From Gemmatimonadota bacterium (GTDB taxonomy: Bacteria > Gemmatimonadota > Gemmatimonadetes > Palauibacterales > Palauibacteraceae), in contig JAJDWE010000012.1 of the NCBI GenBank assembly GCA_022825725.1, forward strand, positions 1 to 50,692: a stretch of 50,692 nucleotides of DNA, written 5' to 3'. Within the stretch, counting starts at the first letter, position 1, and each line of letters starts with the position of its first letter. The notes under the pieces were generated by a model that made no database searches, was not told the DNA's origin, and was given only the letters and a program-made list of their open reading frames with translations. The translations under genes were made by a program, and so were the position numbers. Positions 1 through 7,877 of this stretch are shown piece by piece.

Positions 1-2528
1 TGGATCAGCAGGCGGGAGTCGACCGCGGCGGGGTAGGCGCCGGGGGCGACGCGTCCGCCCACGAAGAGGTCGAGATCGCCGTCGCCGTCGATGTCGGCCT
101 GGGCGAGCGGGCCGGTCGCGGCGGGGAGCTGCCCGGGCAGGGCGCCGGGAGCTTCGATGAGCGGGGGCGCCGGCGCGGACGCGCCGAGGGGCGCCGCGAT
201 GACCGCGGGAACGGCCGCGGCCTCCGCGGGCGTGCCCGCCTCGTACGCGCTCGTGCCGATGAGCAGCGCGACGCGACCGTCGGCCGCGCGATGCGGCAGC
301 ACGGCGGTCGCGTCCCACGCCAGCGCGGGCACGAGGGCGCGCGGGGCGGCGAAACCGTCGCCCTCGTTCCGAATCACGACGGGGCTGCCTCCCCGGCCGC
401 TCCCGACCACGAGATCCGCGTCGCCGTCGTCCTCCACATCGATCCACGACACTCCCGGGCCGGGGCGATCGAGGGAACGGGGCAGGAGCGGCTGCCGGAG
501 CCGGTCGTCGAAGGGCGATTCGACGTGCCGGTGCCCGAGTCCGTCCGAAACGTCGACGAAATGGGCGGCGCCCGTCGGCCGCGTCGCCGCGTCGTCGGGG
601 TCGGGCGCCGAGTCGGGACCGACCGCCTCGGCGGTGGCAGCGTCGATGACGTATTCCCGGTTCGCGACGATCCCCTCCAGCCGCGTGCGGCGGCCGTCCG
701 GCCAGTCGACGATGAGGGTCATCTCTCCGCCGGCAGGCGCGGCAAGGCTGGCAGCGGGTTCGGGGGACGAGAGGTAGGCGCCTCCCGCCGTGATCTCGCG
801 CACCTGGGGGGCCGGCGCCGCGGCCGCGCCGGGGGTCTCGAGGCGGATCCGGGCGCCGATCCCGCGGGTGTTCGGGCCCGGACTCCTGAGGCGTACGAGG
901 ATGCGGGGGGCCGCGGCGTCGTTCCGGTACAGGAGCGGAGGCGCTCCGAGTCGGGTCACGACGACATCGAGGTCCCCGTCATTGTCGAGATCGCCCGTGG
1001 CGAGGCCGTGCGAGATGTCCGGCTCGCCTCCCCAGCGCCAGCTCTCGCTCACGTCGGTGAAGCCGCCCGGCCCGCCGCGGAAGGCGACGTTCGGCTGCGG
1101 GAGCCCCGGGAACATGCGCAGCGCCTGATCCGCCGGCAGGCCGGGGATCGCCGCGATCCGGGCGTTCGCGTCGCCATCGAGCTGATCCCACGCGTGGCCC
1201 GTCGTGACCAGGATGTCGTTCCAGCCGTCCAGGTCCGCGTCCATGATGAGCGCGCCCCACGTCCAGTCGGAGGCGGCGAGCCCGAGTTCCCACGCCGCCT
1301 CGGCGAAGGTCCCGTCGCCGCGGCTCAGCTGCACCGCGTTCCGGTTCAGCTGCACTCTCGTGTCCGTGACCCCGGGCGGCTCCGGGGCCTCCTCGTAGCT
1401 CGGCGTCTGGACGAGGCGCTCCGCCGCATTCCTGGCGAGCATGTCGGTCGTGAGGAGGTCGAGGTCGCCGTCGCGGTCGAGATCTCCGACGTCGACGGCC
1501 ATCGAGGAGAGGCTCGTCGCGCGGACGGCCTCGTTCGAGACGGGCGAGAAGGTCCCGCCGCCCTCGTTGAGCCAGATCCCGTCCTCGCTGTTGAAGTCGT
1601 TCGCCACGTAGAGGTCCGGGTCGCCGTCCTCGTCCCAGTCGCTGAACCTCGCCGCGAGTCCCCAGTCCCGAGCGGGCGCCGAGACGTTCCCGCGGGAACG
1701 CGTGAGGGGCGGGCCGGCGGCCGCGGGGGCGAATCGTCCGTCCCCGAATCCCGTGTAGTACTCGTCCGGCTCTCCAAGCTCGAAGCGGCGCACGAAGCGG
1801 CCATCGAGCAACTCCACGCGGTAGTGCTCCGCGTACAGTTCCCGGAGTTCGGGCGGGATGAAGGGCCCGCCGTCCTCGCCCCGCCGGATGTGATTGATGT
1901 CCAGCACATCGGGCGGATGGAGGTCGTCCACCTGCCGCGTCTTGTAGTTCGCGATGTAGAGGTCGAGATCGCCGTCGCCATCCGTGTCGGCCAGCGTGGG
2001 GGTCGTGCTCCCCCACGCGCCGGCGAGGCCCGTGTCTTCGAGTTCGGAGAATCCGCCCGCGCCGTCGCCGAGGAAGATCCGGTTCCGGCCCCCGTGGACC
2101 GTGATCACGAGGTCGAGGTCATCATCTCCGTCCAGGTCGACGAGCGCGGCCCCTCGCGCGAGCACGCCTTCGAGCGCGAGGGAGGGGGGCGTGATCTCCT
2201 CGAAGCGCCAACCGCCGAGGTTGCGGTAGAGGGCGCTCGCGCCCCCGAAGCCGGCGAAGAAGACGTCGGCCAGACCGTCGCCGTCCACGTCCCCGATCGC
2301 CACGCCCTGCCCCTCGGCGAGCACGCGGTTGTCGAGGCGCGACGCCTCGTCGACGTCATAGAGGAAGGTCACGCCGCGACGCGACGCGTCGAGCGGACGG
2401 AAGCCTCCGGAGCCGCGCGGCTTCAGCTCCCGCCACCGGTATCCGTCCGCCTCGACCCAGGGGCCGGGCTCCGGCGCCCCGCAGGCCGAGGCGAGCAGGG
2501 CCGCCGCGAGGAGGGCCCGTGTGTTCAG
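1..2528 (-). CDS. FG-GAP/VCBS repeat lipoprotein with ASPIC/UnbV domain (C-terminus beyond window)
   Basis: The minus-strand frame stays open from 2528 through base 1, so at least 842 codons are present and the C-terminus is missing. It carries about nine calcium-binding-like FG-GAP/VCBS motifs of the type D-x-D-G-D-x-D (for example TDGDGDLDLYIANY, LDRDGDLDLLTTDM, LDNDGDLDVVVTRL), predicted to form a beta-propeller. An ASPIC/UnbV (CRTAC1-type) segment lies near residues 535-610, followed by a second FG-GAP block. The N-terminus reads LNTRALLAAALLASACG, a lipoprotein signal with lipobox LASAC, so it is probably outer-membrane anchored. No ATG, GTG or TTG lies close upstream in frame. The best start is CTG at 2526-2528, which overlaps the stop of the S9 peptidase (CTGA) and follows a GGGGAGGG ribosome site. 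Substrate unknown. Confidence 0.85.
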   Translation of the reverse strand, partial: MNTRALLAAALLASACGAPEPGPWVEADGYRWRELKPRGSGGFRPLDASRRGVTFLYDVDEASRLDNRVLAEGQGVAIGDVDGDGLADVFFAGFGGASALYRNLGGWRFEEITPPSLALEGVLARGAALVDLDGDDDLDLVITVHGGRNRIFLGDGAGGFSELEDTGLAGAWGSTTPTLADTDGDGDLDLYIANYKTRQVDDLHPPDVLDINHIRRGEDGGPFIPPELRELYAEHYRVELLDGRFVRRFELGEPDEYYTGFGDGRFAPAAAGPPLTRSRGNVSAPARDWGLAARFSDWDEDGDPDLYVANDFNSEDGIWLNEGGGTFSPVSNEAVRATSLSSMAVDVGDLDRDGDLDLLTTDMLARNAAERLVQTPSYEEAPEPPGVTDTRVQLNRNAVQLSRGDGTFAEAAWELGLAASDWTWGALIMDADLDGWNDILVTTGHAWDQLDGDANARIAAIPGLPADQALRMFPGLPQPNVAFRGGPGGFTDVSESWRWGGEPDISHGLATGDLDNDGDLDVVVTRLGAPPLLYRNDAAAPRILVRLRSPGPNTRGIGARIRLETPGAAAAPAPQVREITAGGAYLSSPEPAASLAAPAGGEMTLIVDWPDGRRTRLEGIVANREYVIDAATAEAVGPDSAPDPDDAATRPTGAAHFVDVSDGLGHRHVESPFDDRLRQPLLPRSLDRPGPGVSWIDVEDDGDADLVVGSGRGGSPVVIRNEGDGFAAPRALVPALAWDATAVLPHRAADGRVALLIGTSAYEAGTPAEAAAVPAVIAAPLGASAPAPPLIEAPGALPGQLPAATGPLAQADIDGDGDLDLFVGGRVAPGAYPAAVDSRLLI

Positions 2529-5119
2529 CCACCCTCCCCGTTGGGCGATGCGCCGTTGGCCGATGCCCCCTGGCCGTCGCCGATCACGCGCTCGAACAGC
2601 TCGTAGATGCGCCGGTATTCGTCGGTCCACGACGAGGGCTCCACGAACCCGTGGTTCTCCACCGGGTACACGGCCATCTCCCAGTTCTCCTTCCCCAGTT
2701 CTATGAGACGCTGGGCGAGGCGCACGACGTCGGAGAAGTGCACGTTCGTGTCGTACATCCCGTGTGCGATGAGGAGGTGTCCCTCGAGCCCCTCCGCGAA
2801 GTAGATGGGCGAGGACCGGCGATAGGCTTCCTCGTCCTCGTGGGGGAGGTTCAGGATGCGGCTCGTGTACCAGTGGTTGTAGTGCGCCCAGTCGGTGACG
2901 GCGCGGAGCGCGCCGCCCGCCGCGAAGGACTCCGGCGCGGTGAAGAGCGCCATCAGCGTGATGAATCCGCCGTATGACCCGCCGTAGATCCCCATCCGGC
3001 CGGGATCGACGCCCTCCTCGCGGACGAGGTACGCGGCGCCGTCCACCTGGTCGGAGAGGTCCCAGCCGCCCATGTGACGGTAGATCGCCGTGCGCCAGTC
3101 GCCCCCGTATCCGGCTGAGCCGCGGTAGTCGATGTCGAGCACCGTGTAGCCCTGGGCCGCCAGGAAGTGGTGGAACATGTATTCCCGGTAGTAGTTCGAC
3201 CACCAGTTGTGGACGTTGTGCAGGTATCCCGCCCCGTGGACGAAGATGACGCCGGCCCCGTTGGGTTCGACCCCGAAGTCGGCCGGGCGGTAGATGCGGG
3301 CGGGCACGGGCACCCCGTCGCGGGCCTCGAAGTGCACGATCTCGGGCCTGAGCCAGGGGAAGCCGAGCCACGTCTCGGTGGGGGAGGTCGTGACCTGGGC
3401 CATCGCGGCGCCCGGCGCGGCGTCGGCGAGGTAGAGTTCGGGCGGCCGGTTCGCGCGCGAATGGAGGACGGCGAAGCGACGCCCGTCGGGCGATGGCGTG
3501 ACGGTGAACGAGCCCTCTCCCTCGAGGAGCTGAACCCGGTCCGAGCCATCGAACTCCATGCGCCACGGGTGCTGGTCGAAGGGTGACAACTCGCTCGTCT
3601 GCATCAGGAACGAATCCCACCCGTCGGGGATCGTCACGCCGAGGACCTCCCACTCGCCGGCCGTGAGCGCCTCGCGGTTCCCGCCGTCGGCGTCGATCGC
3701 GTACAGGTGGGAGTAGCCGGTCTCCTCGCTCACGTACCAGGCGCGGGGCATCTCGCCCGCGGCTTCCGCCGGGAGCCAGCCTATGCAGCCCGCACCCTGG
3801 AAGCCGAAGCAGGGGCCGCCGACCCACGCCTCGTCGTAATGGGTGTCCAGCATCGTGAGCGCGCCGGTCGCCGCCTCCCAGGCGTAGAGGCGCCACGTCT
3901 TGTAGTCGTAATCCACCGCGAATACGAGCCCGTGGGAGCCGGAATCGTTCCAGCCCGCGAAGCTCGCCACGGCGAGGCGGTCGTCTTCCTTCGGGCCGCC
4001 TTCCGCGTCGCCCGCTGCGCCGGCATCGTCTGCGCCGGCCATGTCGCCGGTCTCTTCCCCGGACTCCGCGCCCGAGCCGTCGCCCGTGAGGTCGAGCCAC
4101 GTCGCCTCGCCCGTCCCGGTGTCGACGATGGCGAGGCGTGAGACGCCCTGCTCGTCCCCGACCTTGGGGCGCATCTCGGTGTTCTCGGTGTAGCCGGACT
4201 GCGTGACCCAGAGGGGAATGTCGGTGCGCCGACCACCTTCGTTGAAGCTGCCGCGCGTGACGGTGACCGCGACGCGGCTTCCGGTGGGGTCTGCGGCGAA
4301 GAACTGCGCGCGTTCTCCCTGCGCGAGGTGCAGCGTCTCGCGTTGCCCGGCCTCGCGGAGTTCGCGCCGCTCCTCGGCGCGCTCCTCACGGATGTCCTGG
4401 ACGCGGATGTGCTCGAACAGCTCTCGCTGCTGCTCTTCGAGGAAGGCCTTGTGCCCCTCCGCCTCCGGGTCCTCGGGCTGTTCCGGGCCGCCCACGGAGG
4501 TGAGTTGCCGGATCTCGCCGTCGGCGATGTCGAAGGCGAAGAGGTTGTTCCCGCGGCGGAAGAAGATGGAAGCGCCGTCACCGGAGAAGACGGGGCTCGC
4601 CTCGAAGTCCTGCGTGTGGGTCAGCCGGCGCGTCGCGGCTCCGTCCCGCTCGATGAGATAGAGGTCTCCGTCGGAAGAGGTCACGCGCCAGCGGCCATCC
4701 GGGGAGACGTCGCCCTGCGCCAGGATGGGACCGAGGCGAAGTTCTTCCTCGTCATCGACCCGCTCGGGCGTGCCGCCGGTCGAACGGACGCGGTAGAGGG
4801 CGCGGGGCTCGTGCCACTCGGCGCCGCCCGGGAGCCACCGGAAGTAGATCCACTCGCCGTCGTCGGACCAGCTGACGCCGACGGGCGCCTGCCCCACGTG
4901 CTCGGAGCCCCGCATGATGGACTCGAGCGTGAGCGCGAAGGCGTTGTCGCGCGCGGGGACGGGCTCGAAGCGGGCCAGACTCTGCGCGTGGAGCGGCGGG
5001 GCCGCGGCAACCCACGCGGCGGAGACCGCGGCGACGGCGATCCACGCGCGTCCGGGTCCCGCGGGCCGGAGGGCGGTACGCCGGCGGGCGGCGCGCCAGG
5101 ACGTCGGGGAAAACTTCAC
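2525..5119 (-). CDS. S9 family peptidase (prolyl oligopeptidase / dipeptidyl-peptidase type), secreted
   Basis: This 864-residue serine peptidase has an N-terminal signal (hydrophobic WIAVAAVSAAWVAAAPPLHA), a beta-propeller-like middle with TolB/WD40-like strands, and a C-terminal alpha/beta-hydrolase domain. The catalytic triad is visible: Ser715 in GIYGGSYGGF, Asp790 in HGMYDTNVHF and His823 in VENHGF. An acidic, Gly/Ala-rich low-complexity insert (GDGSGAESGEETGDMAGADD) interrupts the propeller. The start is GTG at 5117-5119, preceded by GGAGGAGGT. It overlaps the stop of the NTF2-like gene as GTGA, so the two are probably translationally coupled. It is likely periplasmic or surface-located, cutting peptides or modified peptides. 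Homologues are usually exopeptidases or oligopeptidases; the exact specificity cannot be read from sequence. Confidence 0.93.
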   Translation of the reverse strand: MKFSPTSWRAARRRTALRPAGPGRAWIAVAAVSAAWVAAAPPLHAQSLARFEPVPARDNAFALTLESIMRGSEHVGQAPVGVSWSDDGEWIYFRWLPGGAEWHEPRALYRVRSTGGTPERVDDEEELRLGPILAQGDVSPDGRWRVTSSDGDLYLIERDGAATRRLTHTQDFEASPVFSGDGASIFFRRGNNLFAFDIADGEIRQLTSVGGPEQPEDPEAEGHKAFLEEQQRELFEHIRVQDIREERAEERRELREAGQRETLHLAQGERAQFFAADPTGSRVAVTVTRGSFNEGGRRTDIPLWVTQSGYTENTEMRPKVGDEQGVSRLAIVDTGTGEATWLDLTGDGSGAESGEETGDMAGADDAGAAGDAEGGPKEDDRLAVASFAGWNDSGSHGLVFAVDYDYKTWRLYAWEAATGALTMLDTHYDEAWVGGPCFGFQGAGCIGWLPAEAAGEMPRAWYVSEETGYSHLYAIDADGGNREALTAGEWEVLGVTIPDGWDSFLMQTSELSPFDQHPWRMEFDGSDRVQLLEGEGSFTVTPSPDGRRFAVLHSRANRPPELYLADAAPGAAMAQVTTSPTETWLGFPWLRPEIVHFEARDGVPVPARIYRPADFGVEPNGAGVIFVHGAGYLHNVHNWWSNYYREYMFHHFLAAQGYTVLDIDYRGSAGYGGDWRTAIYRHMGGWDLSDQVDGAAYLVREEGVDPGRMGIYGGSYGGFITLMALFTAPESFAAGGALRAVTDWAHYNHWYTSRILNLPHEDEEAYRRSSPIYFAEGLEGHLLIAHGMYDTNVHFSDVVRLAQRLIELGKENWEMAVYPVENHGFVEPSSWTDEYRRIYELFERVIGDGQGASANGASPNGEGG

Positions 5120-5715
5120 GGGGTACCTCCTCCGTTCCTGGAGGGCAGATACTGTCCCGGGATCGGCAGGTCGGACCGCTCCCCGGCCCAGTAGATCGTG
5201 ACGACGTACCAGCGGTCGCCGTCGTGCATGAGCTGGATCGAGTTGATGCCGCGGGCGAACGGTTCGGGGTCGTCCGCGTTCCGCTTCGAGTCGTAGGTTG
5301 AGAAGGCGTGCACCACGGGGCCGAAGCGTTCCTCCGTGCGGGCGATCTCCCGTTCGAAGAACCCGTTCTGTTCGAGGAAGCCGCCCGCCTGTTCCGCGTA
5401 TTCTCCCGGGCTCCACACGTTGTAGCCGTGCTCGCCCTGCGGGGACCGGCCCGTGGGAATGAGGCGGGCCTCGGGGATGAACAGGGAGCGGAAGCGGTCC
5501 CAGTCGCGCGCCTGTCCGGCGGGGCCCGAGATGACGTCGTAGAGCGCAGTCAGGATGCTGTCGACCGACTCCACGTCGCCGGGATCGGCGTCGGGCCAGC
5601 TCTCCGCCATGGCCGCGTTCGGTCGGCCCTGGGCGAGCGAGGGGGTGGGCATCGCGAGCGCCAGGGGTCCGGCGGCCAGCGCGCCAAGGAGGAAGAGTGT
5701 GCGCAGTCGTCGCAT
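5116..5715 (-). CDS. Secreted NTF2-like (SnoaL/DUF4440-type) protein
   Basis: The product has 199 residues. It begins with a Sec signal, MRRLRTLFLLGALAAGPLAL, with likely cleavage after PSLA. The mature part has the alpha+beta cone pattern of NTF2-like proteins: a helix with SVDSILTALYDVISG, then RDWDRFRSLFIPEARL, a strand with GPVVHAFSTYD and the closing strand DRWYVVTIYWAGE. Family members are ligand-binding or minor catalytic proteins of varied role. The ATG at 5713-5715 follows GGAGCGG. A longer open frame upstream lacks a signal and is not used. It is the first gene of the run that continues into the S9 peptidase through a GTGA overlap. Family assignment is by fold pattern only. Confidence 0.75.
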   Translation of the reverse strand: MRRLRTLFLLGALAAGPLALAMPTPSLAQGRPNAAMAESWPDADPGDVESVDSILTALYDVISGPAGQARDWDRFRSLFIPEARLIPTGRSPQGEHGYNVWSPGEYAEQAGGFLEQNGFFEREIARTEERFGPVVHAFSTYDSKRNADDPEPFARGINSIQLMHDGDRWYVVTIYWAGERSDLPIPGQYLPSRNGGGTP

Positions 5716-5821
5716 CGTTCCGCTCCGGTTCTGGTGGAAGGCGTCCCCGAATCTAGCCCGGACCGGACGCCGGGTGCGACCCGGAGGCGGAGACGCGGGG
5801 GGCCGGGGCGGCGGCGTTCGG

Positions 5822-5850
5822 TTGCATCGGACGCGGGCTGCGTCTACCGT
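5822..5850 (+). promoter_or_regulatory. Possible sigma70-type promoter for tRNA-Arg
   Basis: TTGCAT (5822-5827) and TACCGT (5845-5850) are separated by 17 bases and lie 18 bases before the tRNA. The -10 match is weak; this is inference from position. Confidence 0.35.
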
Positions 5851-5868
5851 TTTCGGCTCGCGGCGCCC

Positions 5869-5942
5869 GCGCCCGTAGCTCAATTGGATAGAGCGTCTGA
5901 CTTCGGATCAGAAGGCTGGGGGTTCGAGTCCTCCCGGGCGCA
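5869..5942 (+). tRNA. tRNA-Arg (anticodon TCG)
   Basis: A complete 74-nt cloverleaf can be drawn. The acceptor stem is GCGCCCG with CGGGCGC and discriminator A. The D-stem is GCTC/GAGC. The anticodon stem is TCTGA/TCAGA around loop CTTCGGA, giving anticodon TCG. The variable loop is AGGCT and the T-arm is GGGGG-TTCGAGT-CCTCC. The CCA end is not encoded. It reads CGA arginine codons. It sits alone between the divergent peptidase run and the DUF454 gene. Confidence 0.96.
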
Positions 5943-5996
5943 TGATCCCTCGTCCGATGACCCCGAGAACGCCGAGCTTCGACGAACTTCACCGAC

Positions 5997-6473
5997 ATGA
6001 AGCCGAATCCGAACATGCCCCGGGGCCAGACGGCGACCCCTCCGCAGGCGGCCCAATGCCCGGTCGATCACCGGGCGGCGGAGCGCGCCGCGAGGGCGCT
6101 GCCGGGTCCCGTGCGACGAGCCGTCTTCCTGGGCGTCGGGACGCTGAGCGTGACCGCGGGCATCATCGGCATCGTGGTGCCGCTCTGGCCCACGACGTGC
6201 TTCCTGCTTCTCGCCGCCTGGTGCTATGCGCGCAGTTCCCCGCGCGCGGAGCGCTGGCTGCTGGAGAACCGCGTGTTCGGACGCTACCTCACCGCATACC
6301 GGGAGCGCGGCGTGATCTCCACCCGCGTGCGGCGCGGCGCGACGATCTTCCTGTGGAGCGCGATCCTCGTCTCGGCCGTGCTGGCCGCCGGACACCTCTG
6401 GGTCGTGGCCCTCCTCCTCCTCGTCGCCGCGCTGGTCACCGCCCACCTCTACTCCCTCCCCGGAGAAGGCTGA
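5997..6473 (+). CDS. DUF454 (YbaN-type) small inner-membrane protein
   Basis: The product has 158 residues, the family's usual size after a short hydrophilic N-terminus. The DUF454 core is clear: GIIGIVVPLWPTTCFLLLAAWCYARSSPRAERW, in pieces GIIGIVVPLWPTTCF and ARSSPRAERWLLENRVFG, followed by Y..YRERGVI and two hydrophobic helices near the C-terminus (IFLWSAILVSAVLAAG and WVVALLLLVAALV). YbaN-like proteins are inner-membrane proteins of poorly defined role. It lies 54 bases after the tRNA and may be read from the same promoter. The ATG has no convincing ribosome site, so a slightly later start at MPRGQ is possible. It converges on the cystathionine beta-synthase gene with only 10 bases between stops. 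Confidence 0.85.
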   Translation: MKPNPNMPRGQTATPPQAAQCPVDHRAAERAARALPGPVRRAVFLGVGTLSVTAGIIGIVVPLWPTTCFLLLAAWCYARSSPRAERWLLENRVFGRYLTAYRERGVISTRVRRGATIFLWSAILVSAVLAAGHLWVVALLLLVAALVTAHLYSLPGEG

Positions 6474-6483
6474 GGCCGGCTCC

Positions 6484-7872
6484 TCAGGCGCTTTCGGCTC
6501 CCAGGGCCGAGATCAGGTCGGAGCGGGTGAGGATGGAGAGCGTGCCGTCTTCTCCCCGGACCAGCACGGCGGGTTGGTCTCCGCTCAGCTCGTTCGCGAA
6601 CGCGTGGACGGGGCTCGAAGCCTCCACCACCGGGAAGGGCGGGCCCATGAGGTCGCCCACGAGGCGTGCCCGCGCGTCGGGGTCTCCCATGAGGAAGCGC
6701 AGGATGTTCTGCTCGATGAGGCTCCCGACGACTTCTCCCTCCTCCATCACGGGAAGCTGTGAAATCTCGTGCTCCCGCATCGACGCGATCGCGTCGTCCA
6801 GCGACAGGTCGGCCGGGGCCGACACAAGCGGCCTTTCGGCCGAGCGGCGTGCGACGAGCGCGCCCGCGGTGAGGGTCTCGCCCTCGTCCAGGAAGCCGTG
6901 CTCCTGCATCCAGACGTCGTTGTAGACCTTGCCGAGGGCCCGGTAGCCGCCGTCGGGCATGATCACGACGAGCACGTCGTCGTCCGAGAGCGTCTCTCGG
7001 TTCGCCTCCATCCACTGGAGGACGCCGGCCATCGCCATGCCGCACGAGCCGCCGAGGAACATCCCCTCCTCGCGCGCGAGACGGCGGGTCATGAGCATCG
7101 ACTCCCTGTCCGTCACGCGCACGTAGTCGTCCACGATGTCGAAGTTCATGTTGCCCGCGAGGATGTCCTCCCCCACTCCCTCCGTGACGTAGGGATAGAT
7201 CTCGTCCTCGTCGAACTCCCCGGTGTGGAAGTACTTCCAGTAGACGGAGCCGAAGGGATCCACGCCGATGATCCGCACGCCGGGGTTCCGTTCCTTGAGG
7301 TAGGCGGCGGAGCCCGAAATCGTGCCGCCGGTGCCGGAGCCGACGAAGAGGTGCGTGATCCTCCCCTCCGTCCCCTCCCACAGTTCCGGGCCCGTCGTCC
7401 GCAGGTGGGCCGCCGTGTTGGCGGGGTTGTCGTACTGGTTCATGTAGAAGGAGTTGGGCGTCTCCTCCGCGAGCCGGCGCGAGACCTGGTAGTAGGAGCG
7501 CGGATCCTCGGGGTCCACCGCCGTGGGGCAAACGATGACCTCCGCCCCGAGCGCCCGCAGGATCGCGATCTTCTCGGGGCTCTGCTTGTCCGTGGTCGCG
7601 AAGATGCACTTGTAGCCGCGCGCGATGGCGGCGAGCGCGAGGCCCACGCCGGTGTTGCCGCTCGTGCCCTCGACGATCGTGCCGCCGAGCGCGATCTCGC
7701 CCCGCGCCTCCGCATCCTCGAGCATCGAGATCCCGATCCGGTCCTTCACGGAGCCGCCGGGGTTGAAGTACTCGAGCTTCGCGAGGACGGTGCCGGGGAG
7801 GTGCGCGGTGAGGCGGTTCACGCGGACGAGGGGCGTGCCGCCGATCGTGCCCAGGATATTGTCATGCCACAT
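6484..7872 (-). CDS. cbs: Cystathionine beta-synthase (PLP enzyme with C-terminal CBS pair)
   Basis: The 462-residue cytoplasmic enzyme condenses serine and homocysteine to cystathionine. The fold-type II PLP domain shows Lys43 in GGSVKDR, the phosphate-binding TSGNTG at 70-75 and GSGTGGTISG. Two CBS motifs close the protein (about residues 340-462; HEISQLPVMEEGEVVGSL and the DGTLSILTRSDLISAL end). Length and layout match bacterial or yeast CBS without the heme-binding N-terminus of the animal enzyme. A cysteine synthase is an alternative, but those lack the CBS pair. The ATG is at 7870-7872, five bases after the DUF5916 stop. It is the last gene of a run that also holds a homocysteine S-methyltransferase, so both fates of homocysteine are coded together. 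Confidence 0.93.
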   Translation of the reverse strand: MWHDNILGTIGGTPLVRVNRLTAHLPGTVLAKLEYFNPGGSVKDRIGISMLEDAEARGEIALGGTIVEGTSGNTGVGLALAAIARGYKCIFATTDKQSPEKIAILRALGAEVIVCPTAVDPEDPRSYYQVSRRLAEETPNSFYMNQYDNPANTAAHLRTTGPELWEGTEGRITHLFVGSGTGGTISGSAAYLKERNPGVRIIGVDPFGSVYWKYFHTGEFDEDEIYPYVTEGVGEDILAGNMNFDIVDDYVRVTDRESMLMTRRLAREEGMFLGGSCGMAMAGVLQWMEANRETLSDDDVLVVIMPDGGYRALGKVYNDVWMQEHGFLDEGETLTAGALVARRSAERPLVSAPADLSLDDAIASMREHEISQLPVMEEGEVVGSLIEQNILRFLMGDPDARARLVGDLMGPPFPVVEASSPVHAFANELSGDQPAVLVRGEDGTLSILTRSDLISALGAESA

Positions 7873-7877
7873 GGGTG

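Noticed and set aside
291-2606. A 771-residue plus-strand open frame
   Set aside because: It is antisense to the FG-GAP/UnbV gene, has an Arg/Val/Glu-rich composition typical of GC-rich shadows and shows no domain.
6474-6483. Terminators between convergent gene pairs (also 26725-26736 and 32604-32610)
   Set aside because: These gaps are only 7-12 bases long and cannot hold a hairpin; any stop signals must lie inside the opposing genes, and none was evident.
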